64,000 nucleotides of DNA. Source: Chlamydiales bacterium (GTDB lineage: Bacteria > Chlamydiota > Chlamydiia > Chlamydiales > Criblamydiaceae). Every line of letters starts with the position of its first letter. Position 1 is the stretch's first letter. The notes under the pieces are model-generated. The model was given only the letters and a program-made list of their open reading frames with translations. It was not told the DNA's origin and made no database searches. The translations under genes were made by a program, and so were the position numbers. This document shows positions 27,332 to 35,338 of the stretch, piece by piece. Location of the stretch: contig JACKPN010000001.1 in assembly GCA_024233575.1 (NCBI GenBank), positions 248,001-312,000 on the forward strand, read 5' to 3'.

Positions 27332-27349
27332 TTGGCACGGGACTTGCAT
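27332..27349 (+). promoter_or_regulatory. Consensus sigma-54 (RpoN) promoter
   Basis: TTGGCACGGGACTTGCAT matches the RpoN consensus TTGGCACG-N4-TTGCWT at every fixed position, with GG and GC of the -24/-12 elements in correct spacing. It lies 35 bases before the ATG of the rightward gene at 27384. Known for the family: such promoters need an AAA+ activator. No activator site was recognised within 60 bases. Confidence 0.85.
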
Positions 27350-27383
27350 ATTTTTTAGCAAAGACAGCTGCATGGAGTTAATC

Positions 27384-27809
27384 ATGGATAATATTAACAT
27401 CTTAGAGAAATGTTTTCAGGCATACATTAAAGATTTACCGCGTTGGCTACCCGAGGGAATTGTTGATGTGGATCTTAAGCTTTTAAATGATTTCAACCTT
27501 CTCAACTATCATGATGACAAGCGTCATGACCCTTCGCTCACCCGCTATTTCCATGTGATCGAGACTCAAGAGAAAATTACCCTTGTTAATGACGACTTTG
27601 TCGTTTGGATTGTTCCGGAACAGATCGGCGGGGTCTCCGTTACTTACACACTGGTTGCGATCAATCAGGAAAAATTTCCCCGATTAGAAATGGCCTTTGC
27701 TACATCAGGCGTTTACAATACATCTCGTCTGGTACTGCGAGTGCTGGAGAAGTATCTTAAAGAAATTCAAGAAAATGAGGAGATGCTCAATAGTTACCAA
27801 GCTGAATAA
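27384..27809 (+). CDS. Unknown small protein under sigma-54 control, between dacF and rsbW
   Basis: 141 residues from the ATG at 27384, which has GGAG six bases upstream (an ATG at 27372 is less favoured). Acidic, soluble, no signal peptide. An N-terminal helix (NINILEKCFQAYIKDLPRWL), a central beta sheet (FHVIETQEKITLVNDDFVVW, YTLVAINQEKFPRLEMAFAT) and a C-terminal helix (LVLRVLEKYLKEIQENEEML) recall class I type III secretion chaperones in size and order, but no diagnostic motif was seen. In Chlamydia a small unknown gene occupies the same place (CT550). Confidence 0.75.
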   Translation: MDNINILEKCFQAYIKDLPRWLPEGIVDVDLKLLNDFNLLNYHDDKRHDPSLTRYFHVIETQEKITLVNDDFVVWIVPEQIGGVSVTYTLVAINQEKFPRLEMAFATSGVYNTSRLVLRVLEKYLKEIQENEEMLNSYQAE

Positions 27810-27877
27810 GTTCCCTAGATCGTTTTCATGATACGCCTACAGAAATTGAGTGACAGGAGTAACAAAGACATTATTCT

Positions 27878-28315
27878 TTATGAAGCAGGGGTACTGGCAC
27901 TCTCGTCAGTTGTTACGTACTTAATCAGTGTTAAGATATTGGCTTCCTCTTCTCTTTTGTAGTCTACCTCATCCATCAACTTAGTGATGAAATAAATACC
28001 ATAACCACCTAGATTACGATCGACGCTGACTTTTTTAGGATCGAAAGTATCGACACCAAGAAGTGGATTGTAGGGGATCCCCTTGTCTTTCAGAACAATT
28101 TTCATGCCGTTGTTCGGCAAAGAAAAGCAGTGAATTTCAACCGTTCCTTCAGTAGAGGGATAGCCGTGACTGATAATATTTACAAGCGCTTCTTCAGCGG
28201 CAAGTTCGATCTTGGAAATATGACCATCTCCGAAGCCTGTACTTTGTGCCTCAGAAACGATAAATTCCAGCATCTCGTACAATTTATCCAGGGAAGCAGG
28301 AAATTCTTTGTACAT
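27878..28315 (-). CDS. rsbW: RsbW-type anti-sigma / serine kinase
   Basis: 145 residues. GHKL ATPase fold: N-box EEALVNIISHGYP, G1 box VLKDKGIPYNPL, G2 region RNLGGYGIYFITKLMDEVDY. Such proteins bind a sigma factor or phosphorylate an STAS partner. In Chlamydia RsbW belongs to a partner-switching pathway. No STAS or PP2C partner is encoded in this window. It follows the LptE-like gene by 39 bases and may share its transcript. Confidence 0.93.
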   Translation of the reverse strand: MYKEFPASLDKLYEMLEFIVSEAQSTGFGDGHISKIELAAEEALVNIISHGYPSTEGTVEIHCFSLPNNGMKIVLKDKGIPYNPLLGVDTFDPKKVSVDRNLGGYGIYFITKLMDEVDYKREEEANILTLIKYVTTDESASTPAS

Positions 28316-28354
28316 GACACCCCTTGAAAAATACTTTATCCCCCTACTATTGTA

Positions 28355-28906
28355 TTACCAAGTTTCGGTGATGTAGTCGACGATTTTTTTTGCTAGCTTT
28401 TCATTAAGAGGTCTTCTAACCGCATCTACAGCGGCCTCAATATCGGTGAGCTGACCTAAAGAGAAGACATTCACAGCGTTACGACTAGAATAATAATCGT
28501 GATCGAAATCGACGCTAGCTTTAAGAACAATAGGACCTATCAGCTGGCAACAGGTATTGTTTTCAACTACAGAGACTTGAGCTACAAGCGTTAGACGCGT
28601 CTCGGTAGGAATGACAGAGTTCGTGAGTTGACCACAGTCTTTACGATCGTAGCGAAAACCGACATCATTATCATATCTTCTTAATATACATACGTTTAAT
28701 GTAAGATCTCCACCATACCTGCAGTAGGTTAGTTGTCCTGTGGCGCTTAATTGACGCACCAAAGCTGCTGTGAGTTCGCCATCTTCATCACCCTGGACAT
28801 AAGGGACGGAAATGGTGCGATAGCTGTCGACCAAGGCACCACTACCGAATCGATAGCCGCATCCTGTGAGAAGCAACGAAAGCAGGAGAAGCAGTCGTAC
28901 TGTCAC
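28355..28906 (-). CDS. LptE-like outer-membrane lipoprotein
   Basis: 183 residues. GTG start at 28906, overlapping the preceding stop by one base. Lipoprotein signal with lipobox LLTGC, immediately followed by GYRF; the CGYxL/F start of the mature protein is the LptE family signature. The rest is alpha/beta with IEAAVDAVRRPLNEKLAKKI at the end. LptE plugs LptD to insert LPS. LptA, B and C candidates are at 59.6-62.3 kb. Family assignment rests on the lipobox motif and length, so it is moderately sure. Confidence 0.75.
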   Translation of the reverse strand: MTVRLLLLLSLLLTGCGYRFGSGALVDSYRTISVPYVQGDEDGELTAALVRQLSATGQLTYCRYGGDLTLNVCILRRYDNDVGFRYDRKDCGQLTNSVIPTETRLTLVAQVSVVENNTCCQLIGPIVLKASVDFDHDYYSSRNAVNVFSLGQLTDIEAAVDAVRRPLNEKLAKKIVDYITETW

Positions 28907-29931
28907 TAATCTTCAAAATCGATGTTTGCTGTTTCGGACAGGTCTATCTCTAAGCCTTCCAGTTCGTCCATGGCAAAACGATAGCATTCCAAATCGAGTG
29001 CGCTTGGGCATATGCATCGAAGTCGCGCCTCCGCCATAGATGCGGTACAGGTTTCAGGAAATTGCAGGATAGCATTCTGATAGTAGAGCACTGCTGCATG
29101 CGGTTTCTTTTTTCTTTCGTAGAAGCAACCGATGTCGTAGAGCCCTCGTGCATAGACCTCTTTGATGTTCAACAGATCTTTTTCCGCTTCTTGGATACGC
29201 TCTTCCAAGGGAAAATCTTTTCTGAAGCGACGGACGTTGATCTCTCCCAAAGCAATCAGATCGGGATTTTGAAATTCATAAAAACTTTGGCAGAGGTAAA
29301 CCTTGTTGATATGGAGATAGCTTTCGACAGCCAATTCATGTTTAGGAAAGCGTTTGATCAATGTTTGGTATGCTTCAACAGAACCGCGAAAGTCTTTAGT
29401 ACGCCAGAGGACATTTCCTTTTAGGTATAGGGCTTGCGTAGCGATCTCCTGATTGGGCAACGCCGCGATCACCTCATCGTAGATCTCTAGAGCAATCCCG
29501 AGACCTTCCGACCATTTGGGCAGGCTGCGTGTCCCTAAAACGCGGACTTTATATCCGCTGGCAAGCAGTTGTCCGATCCTGAACTTATACTCGATCGCTT
29601 CATTGAAATACTCAGGATTATTCTGACATGTCAGGTATTGATTGAAGGCATTGTTAGCGCATTCAAGTTCTTCAAGATAAAAGAAGGATATTCCGAGAAA
29701 GTAGAAAGCATCCTGTCCGTAGTCGAGTTCAGGGCAGTTACGTGTCACTGTACCGAAATGGTAAGCGGCGGCTTTCCAGTTGCATGCGTTCATCGCTTGC
29801 ACGCCGAGGCAGTAATGCTCTTTGGTGTATGTTTCAGTTTCTCTTTTGCTTCTCAGCTGTGCTGCAGCGCTGAGTGGCAAGGCGGCAAGCATTGCCAGGG
29901 CCAAGGTCACCCCAACGACTTTTTTGATCAT
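28906..29931 (-). CDS. BamD-like TPR protein, periplasmic
   Basis: 341 residues from the ATG at 29931 (GAGGTAATC upstream; the longer frame from 29952 is unlikely). Signal peptide MIKKVVGVTLALAMLAALPL with Ala-rich cleavage region and no lipobox cysteine. Several TPR-like helix pairs: AMNACNWKAAAYHFGTVTRN, DAFYFLGISFFYLEELECAN, TKDFRGSVEAYQTLIKRFPK and EVYARGLYDIGCFYERKKKP. The pattern matches BamD/YfiO-type outer-membrane assembly proteins. It overlaps the LptE-like gene by one base, tying both to outer-membrane biogenesis. Confidence 0.8.
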   Translation of the reverse strand: MIKKVVGVTLALAMLAALPLSAAAQLRSKRETETYTKEHYCLGVQAMNACNWKAAAYHFGTVTRNCPELDYGQDAFYFLGISFFYLEELECANNAFNQYLTCQNNPEYFNEAIEYKFRIGQLLASGYKVRVLGTRSLPKWSEGLGIALEIYDEVIAALPNQEIATQALYLKGNVLWRTKDFRGSVEAYQTLIKRFPKHELAVESYLHINKVYLCQSFYEFQNPDLIALGEINVRRFRKDFPLEERIQEAEKDLLNIKEVYARGLYDIGCFYERKKKPHAAVLYYQNAILQFPETCTASMAEARLRCICPSALDLECYRFAMDELEGLEIDLSETANIDFED

Positions 29932-29967
29932 GATTACCTCTGTCGGATGCATTATGGATGTAGAGAC

Positions 29968-29996
29968 AGTTTACGCCTATTCAAGATTAAACGCAA
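29968..29996 (-). promoter_or_regulatory. Predicted promoter of the BamD-like gene
   Basis: On the minus strand TTGCGT (29996-29991), 17-base spacer, TAAACT (29973-29968), in the 110-base gap after dnaE and about 35 bases before the ATG at 29931. Confidence 0.5.
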
Positions 29997-30041
29997 AGAG
30001 GTCTATTATGCTTTAAGTCTAGATGTTTCTCTCGTTACGAT

Positions 30042-33000
30042 CTAACCTTTAACCTGCATGACGGAAGGCACTTTTTTCAATGCTGCCTGCAGGTCGCTGT
30101 TAGAGGCGGTAACGCCATAGCGTTCATCGACATGAAGCGCTGCAATCGTCGTCTCCCCTACCTGAAAACAGATTTCTACAGGGACGGCGCCTTTATGTTC
30201 ATTGAACAGGTTACGGATCGTCAAAATATGACTAAGGCGCGCCGTATTCGCATCCATGAGCACCCTTAAATTCTTTTTCGTTTCTTCTTTCGTCATTACT
30301 GCCGCCTCGTTTTTCCTCTGTTTCGTTTTTGCCGGCGCATTTTTTCCGGCGGCTTTGGCTTTTTGTGTGCGCTCAAGCTGATATTTTGCTTTATCGAACG
30401 CTTGGTCGCATGCTTCAACCATCGCTTCGTTTGCGACGGTGAGGTCGTCAAGCCAACGGCAGCTCAAGCGGACGCCGCCATCTTGTTTTTCCAATTGAAG
30501 CACAGCATACAGCAGTTGGTTTTCACGCAAAAGATGTTGTTTTTCTTCGAACATCTCCGGCCAGATCGGCAGTTCGTGATGTGCGACACCATCGTTGATT
30601 TTAAGAATAGCAAATTTTTTCTGTGTACGGGAAGAAAAGCGGATCGCTACATCTTCAAGGATGAAGGCCGTACGGAAGACTGACTCATTGTCCATCTCTT
30701 CGATTCTCCTGAGCGCAACGCAGGAAAGACGTTGCAGGATATCGCGATAGGCATCCATCGGATGTCCTGTCAGGAAGAATCCAAGCAGTTCTTTCTCCTT
30801 GAGGAGCAGATCCAGTTTGCTGCGAAGGTGCTTGACGGCAGGAGGGTTTGCGAAACGCCCTTCTTCCTCATCATCCATCAACGCAAAGAGGGACATCATC
30901 CCTGACGCAGCTTCTTTTTTCTCACGCGCTGCGGAATCGTACATCGGTTCAATGCTGGTGCGCAGCTCATCGCGCGTCCAGCCCGTGAAGTCGAACGATC
31001 CGGCATCAACAAGATTTTCAACTACTTTTTTAGTGACTTTTCCGGTGTCGATTCGTTCGAAGAAATTGTAAAAAGAGGTAAACGGTCCGCCTTTTTCCCT
31101 TTCAGCCACGATTGTTTCAACAACTCCTGTACCGACCCCTTTGATCCCTGACATGGCAAAACGGATACCTTCCTTTGTAGGAATGAAGGTCAGACCCGCC
31201 TCATTAACGTCGGGAGGCAGCATCGGGATATTCATCGTTTGACATTCTGAGATAAACTTGGCAACTTTTGTGATGTCTGCACTGTCGCAAGTGAGCAGTG
31301 CCGCCATCCATTCAATGGGGTAATTGGCTTTAAAGAACGAAGTCACGTAGGAAAGGTAACCGTAGGCGGCGGCGTGGGATTTGTTAAAGCCATACTGGGC
31401 GAACTTCTCCATTTTATCGAAAATACTCATCGACGTTGATTCGGGGATATCGTTCTCAAGAGCGCCTTGGCGAAACTTCTCTCGTTCCTTAGCCATCTGC
31501 TCCATATCTTTTTTTCCCATAGCACGACGTAGGACGTCACCTTCACCTAACGAGTAGTTTGCGAGTTTGCTGGCGATCTGCATCACCTGTTCCTGATAGA
31601 CCATGATGCCGTAGGTTTCGGCAAGGATATCTTTCATCCATTCGTGGTCGTATTCGATCGGCTCACGTCCATGCTTTCTGTTGATGAATGAGGGGATCAT
31701 ATCCATTGGACCTGGACGATAGAGAGCGCCGACGGCGATGATTTCTTCAAAGCGGTCGAGGTGCAGCTGACGTGCCAGATCTTGCATGCCTCCGGATTCA
31801 AGCTGGAAGACACCTAGGGTTTTGCCCTGGTTAAGCAAGTTGAAGGCTGGTTGATCATCGAGAGGAAGGTTTACCCAGTCGATCTTTCTGCCGAAGTTAT
31901 CTTCAACGAATCTTACACAGGTGGTGATCGCCGTCAAGGTTTTGAGTCCGAGGAAGTCGACTTTGAGCATGCCCACCTGTTCGACAGGTTTCATCGAATA
32001 CTGTGTGACCGGCATGTCGGTATCTTTGGAGTTGCAAAGAGGGATATGTTCAGTCAAGGGCTCACCGCTGATGATGATCCCCGCAGCGTGGATGCCGGTG
32101 TTGCGTATCGACCCTTCCAGGATACGGCCCATATCGATTACGCGATGGGCATCTTCATCGGATTCGTACATATTACGGAGATCTTGGTCTATCTCAAGCG
32201 CCTTATCTAAGGTGATGTTGAGGTCGTCAGGGACAAGCTTAGCGATTTCGTTGACTTTAGCAAGAGGCACGCTCAGCACGCGTCCGACGTCTTTGATTGC
32301 CATCTTCGCTTTCATTGTGCCGAAGGTGATGATCTGTGCGACGTTATCTTTTCCGTATTTGTTAAGGGTGTAGTTGATCACTTCACTACGGCGGTCCATG
32401 CAGATGTCGACGTCGATATCGGGGTAAGATAGACGCTCGGGGTTGATGAAGCGCTCGAAGAAAAGGTTGAAGCGCAGCGGTTCGATGTCAGTGATCCCTA
32501 TGAGGTAGAGGACGATCGATCCTGCGCCGGATCCTCGGCCGGGGCCTACAGGGATACCGTTTTTCTTTGCCCAGTTGATGAAATCCCAAACGATCAGCAG
32601 GTAATCGCACATGCCCTTAGGAGCGATGATGCTCATCTCACGCTCCAGGCGGTCGCGTACAACCTGCATCGGTTCCTTACCGGGATATATTTCAGCGACT
32701 TTTGCCAACCGTTCCGGCGTATACCTTTTAGGAATCCCCTCTTCGCAAAGCTGACGCAGATATTTTTCCACCTCTTCTTGCTGCTGTTCCTTGTTGCACT
32801 TCTGGCCTTCAAGGTTCGGAGGAATGTAAACCGGATAGTGCTTTGTTTCGAAATCGAGGGCAACGTCGCACTTGTCGGCAACCGCCAGCGTATTCTCCAA
32901 TGCTTCGGGGATATCATGGAACAACGCAGCCATCTGTTCCGGCGACTTAAAGTAAAACTCATGTGTCGGATAAGTACGGCGCTTCGCGTTCGGCACACGA

Positions 33001-33809
33001 AATTTTGGGTTGCCTTGAGCATCTTTCTCCCACATCTCGCACGGCTCGCCCGACTGCACATTGAGCAAGATCTCATGGGCACGCCAATCTTCTCTCTTCA
33101 TGTAGTGGCTGTCATTAGCGGCGATAACGGGGATATTGCGCGCTTGCGATAGTTCTATGAGCGCGTTATTCACTTTTTTCTGTCGTGAAATGTAGTCTTC
33201 ATATTTCTGAATCAGCCATGCTTCTTGGTGCATGCCGTCTTCATGCATCGCCTCTTCGTCCATCTGATGACGCTGCAGTTCAAAATAAAAATCGCTGCCG
33301 AATAACTCATGATACCAGGACACTTCTTCCGCGACCGATTCGGCAGTGCCGTTAACGATCTCATGAGCAATGCTGCTGCCTATGGCGCCGGTGATGCAGA
33401 CGAGGCCTTCGGCATGATTTTCAAGAGCTTCACGGTCGATCCGCGGGTAATAATAAAATCCTTCCAGATAGCCGATTGACGTTAGTCTGCAGAGGTTATG
33501 ATATCCCGTATCGTTCTTTGCAAGAAGGACGAGCGAGGAGAATGAGGAGCGTGCACGTCCTTCTTTGCTGCGCTCATGGCGGCTGGCGGGAGCAAGGTAG
33601 AAGTCGCAGCCTATGATTGCTTTTACTCCTTCTGCTTTGCACGCTTTAAAAAATTCGACAGCGCCGAACAGGTTACCGTGGTCTGTAAGCGCAACAGCGG
33701 GCAGCTGCCATGCAGCAGCCTGCTTGGCGATTACTTTGATCGGCGCCGATGCATCTAGAATAGAGTATTGCGAATGGACATGCAGTGGAATCCAGCGCGG
33801 TTCAGTCAT
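30042..33809 (-). CDS. dnaE: DNA polymerase III alpha subunit
   Basis: 1255 residues, slightly above the usual 1160-1230. Replicative polymerase. N-terminal PHP domain (WIPLHVHSQYSILDASAPIK); the catalytic core includes GPGRGSGAGSIVLYLIGITD, the metal-binding PDIDVDICMDRR, and KVDFLGLKTLTAI. The tandem HhH region (GIKGVGTGVVETIVAEREKG) and the C-terminal OB fold follow. A Lys/Ala-rich linker (DKAKYQLERTQKAKAAGKNA) near residue 1170 accounts for part of the extra length. It follows uhpC by 15 bases. Confidence 0.97.
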   Translation of the reverse strand: MTEPRWIPLHVHSQYSILDASAPIKVIAKQAAAWQLPAVALTDHGNLFGAVEFFKACKAEGVKAIIGCDFYLAPASRHERSKEGRARSSFSSLVLLAKNDTGYHNLCRLTSIGYLEGFYYYPRIDREALENHAEGLVCITGAIGSSIAHEIVNGTAESVAEEVSWYHELFGSDFYFELQRHQMDEEAMHEDGMHQEAWLIQKYEDYISRQKKVNNALIELSQARNIPVIAANDSHYMKREDWRAHEILLNVQSGEPCEMWEKDAQGNPKFRVPNAKRRTYPTHEFYFKSPEQMAALFHDIPEALENTLAVADKCDVALDFETKHYPVYIPPNLEGQKCNKEQQQEEVEKYLRQLCEEGIPKRYTPERLAKVAEIYPGKEPMQVVRDRLEREMSIIAPKGMCDYLLIVWDFINWAKKNGIPVGPGRGSGAGSIVLYLIGITDIEPLRFNLFFERFINPERLSYPDIDVDICMDRRSEVINYTLNKYGKDNVAQIITFGTMKAKMAIKDVGRVLSVPLAKVNEIAKLVPDDLNITLDKALEIDQDLRNMYESDEDAHRVIDMGRILEGSIRNTGIHAAGIIISGEPLTEHIPLCNSKDTDMPVTQYSMKPVEQVGMLKVDFLGLKTLTAITTCVRFVEDNFGRKIDWVNLPLDDQPAFNLLNQGKTLGVFQLESGGMQDLARQLHLDRFEEIIAVGALYRPGPMDMIPSFINRKHGREPIEYDHEWMKDILAETYGIMVYQEQVMQIASKLANYSLGEGDVLRRAMGKKDMEQMAKEREKFRQGALENDIPESTSMSIFDKMEKFAQYGFNKSHAAAYGYLSYVTSFFKANYPIEWMAALLTCDSADITKVAKFISECQTMNIPMLPPDVNEAGLTFIPTKEGIRFAMSGIKGVGTGVVETIVAEREKGGPFTSFYNFFERIDTGKVTKKVVENLVDAGSFDFTGWTRDELRTSIEPMYDSAAREKKEAASGMMSLFALMDDEEEGRFANPPAVKHLRSKLDLLLKEKELLGFFLTGHPMDAYRDILQRLSCVALRRIEEMDNESVFRTAFILEDVAIRFSSRTQKKFAILKINDGVAHHELPIWPEMFEEKQHLLRENQLLYAVLQLEKQDGGVRLSCRWLDDLTVANEAMVEACDQAFDKAKYQLERTQKAKAAGKNAPAKTKQRKNEAAVMTKEETKKNLRVLMDANTARLSHILTIRNLFNEHKGAVPVEICFQVGETTIAALHVDERYGVTASNSDLQAALKKVPSVMQVKG

Positions 33810-33824
33810 GGTTATCTCTCATAT

Positions 33825-35180
33825 TTAAGCAAATTCTGCTTTAGCAGTTTCAGGTATTTTTCGTTCTCTAACACTCCATAGCGGCAACAGAAGAAGAAGA
33901 GCGAAAACAGCGCAGGCTGCCAGCGTCATAAAAAATCCGTTCCAGCCATAATCTTGGGCGATCTTTCCTAAAGGGTATCCAGCAACAGCCGCGCCCATAT
34001 AGGCCATCCATCCGACAAATCCGGTGGCCGTCGCCGCCGCTTTTTTATGGGACACCTCGGCAGCGTGGACGCCTATCAGCATCTGAGGTCCGAAGATGGA
34101 AAAGCCTAGGAGAAACAAACCGGCAGAATCGAGTATGCCATACCCCTCGGGAGAGTAGTAAAAAAGCGAGAAAGCGATAAGGATACAAGAAGCGTACATT
34201 ACGTTGACCGGGCCGCGGCGAGCACCGAAAAAGTAATCGGACGACCACCCTGCAGACAATGTCCCGCAGAATCCTCCCACTTCAAAGAGGGATACCGTCC
34301 CGTTCGCTCCCAACCGCGTATATCCCTTTGCTTCGATCAGGTAGAGCGCAGTCCAGTCGTTGATACCGATCCGCAGGATGTAGACAAAAAAGTATGCGGC
34401 GGCAAGCAGCCAAATAAATTTATTTCGCAGGACATGCTCCCATAGGATCTCGCGCGTCGACAGCTCACGCTCGTCAGCGCCGCCCTGTTGCTTGTCCGGA
34501 TAATCGTTACGAAACTTTTCGATCGGCGGCAAACCCAGAGACTGCGGCGTATCGCGCAAACGATTGATTAAGAACAGACTGCCCATAATACAAATGATTC
34601 CGGGAATATACATCGCCCAGCGCCAGCCAAGATATTGGAGAGCGGCGCCGACAATCCATGGGATCAGAAATGCTCCGGTATTATGAGAGACGCTCCAGCT
34701 TGACCACCACGATCCGCGTTCCGATTGCGAATACCAATGAGTCAGAAAACGCGCGCATGGCGGCCACCCGAATCCTTGGAACCAGCCGTTGAGTCCCCAA
34801 AAAAGAGCGAACATCGTCAGCGACGAAGACATGCCGAAACAGATGTTGATCACACCGGTCATCATCAAACCAAACGCCATGAAATAGCGCGGATTCGATC
34901 GGTCAGACAGGATGCCGCTGGCAAACTTGCTCATTCCGTATGATATGGAAAGAACGCTCGCCAAGAATCCTAGCTCCGACTTTGAAAAATGAAGGTCGGC
35001 GATCAAACCGGGTACGGCGTAGGTAAAGCTCTTTCGCGTGAAATAATAAAGAGAGTAACCAACGAACATCGAATAGATAATGCGGAAGCGCCAATACCGG
35101 TACTTTTCGGCGACTTCCTTTTCATCTTCGATCTCAGGAAGATGCGGGGCAGGGCGAAATAACGCGAGCAAGGTACTCAC
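33825..35180 (-). CDS. uhpC: Hexose-phosphate transporter of the UhpC/OPA family
   Basis: 451 residues from a GTG at 35180 with GAGGAG seven bases upstream. A TTG at 35213 overlaps the predicted -10 box and is rejected. Twelve hydrophobic segments, major facilitator fold; family features YYFTRKSFTYAVPGLIADL, LSISYGMSKFASGILSDRSN (MFS signature loop) and GWFQGFGWPPCARFLTHWYS. In Chlamydiae UhpC imports glucose-6-phosphate from the host in exchange for phosphate. The order uhpC-dnaE is conserved in Chlamydia. Confidence 0.94.
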   Translation of the reverse strand: MSTLLALFRPAPHLPEIEDEKEVAEKYRYWRFRIIYSMFVGYSLYYFTRKSFTYAVPGLIADLHFSKSELGFLASVLSISYGMSKFASGILSDRSNPRYFMAFGLMMTGVINICFGMSSSLTMFALFWGLNGWFQGFGWPPCARFLTHWYSQSERGSWWSSWSVSHNTGAFLIPWIVGAALQYLGWRWAMYIPGIICIMGSLFLINRLRDTPQSLGLPPIEKFRNDYPDKQQGGADERELSTREILWEHVLRNKFIWLLAAAYFFVYILRIGINDWTALYLIEAKGYTRLGANGTVSLFEVGGFCGTLSAGWSSDYFFGARRGPVNVMYASCILIAFSLFYYSPEGYGILDSAGLFLLGFSIFGPQMLIGVHAAEVSHKKAAATATGFVGWMAYMGAAVAGYPLGKIAQDYGWNGFFMTLAACAVFALLLLLPLWSVRERKIPETAKAEFA

Positions 35181-35212
35181 TTCTTGACTCCTCGGTTTAG
35201 GCGCAATGATCA

Positions 35213-35241
35213 ATTATCTGTTTTTACCCCTTTTTCATCAA
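35213..35241 (-). promoter_or_regulatory. Predicted uhpC-dnaE promoter
   Basis: On the minus strand TTGATG (35241-35236), 17-base spacer, GATAAT (35218-35213), about 30 bases before the GTG at 35180. Confidence 0.5.
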
Positions 35242-35264
35242 GGAAGAGTCAATAACTTTTTAAA

Positions 35265-35293
35265 TTGACGCTTGATAGCAAATATGGTAGAAG
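35265..35293 (+). promoter_or_regulatory. Possible promoter of the FHA-domain gene
   Basis: TTGACG (35265-35270), 17-base spacer, TAGAAG (35288-35293), 45 bases before the ATG at 35339. The -10 box is poor. Confidence 0.35.
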
Positions 35294-35338
35294 AACAACG
35301 ATAACCTGTATTGTATTTAAGGACCTAAAGTTCTACAC

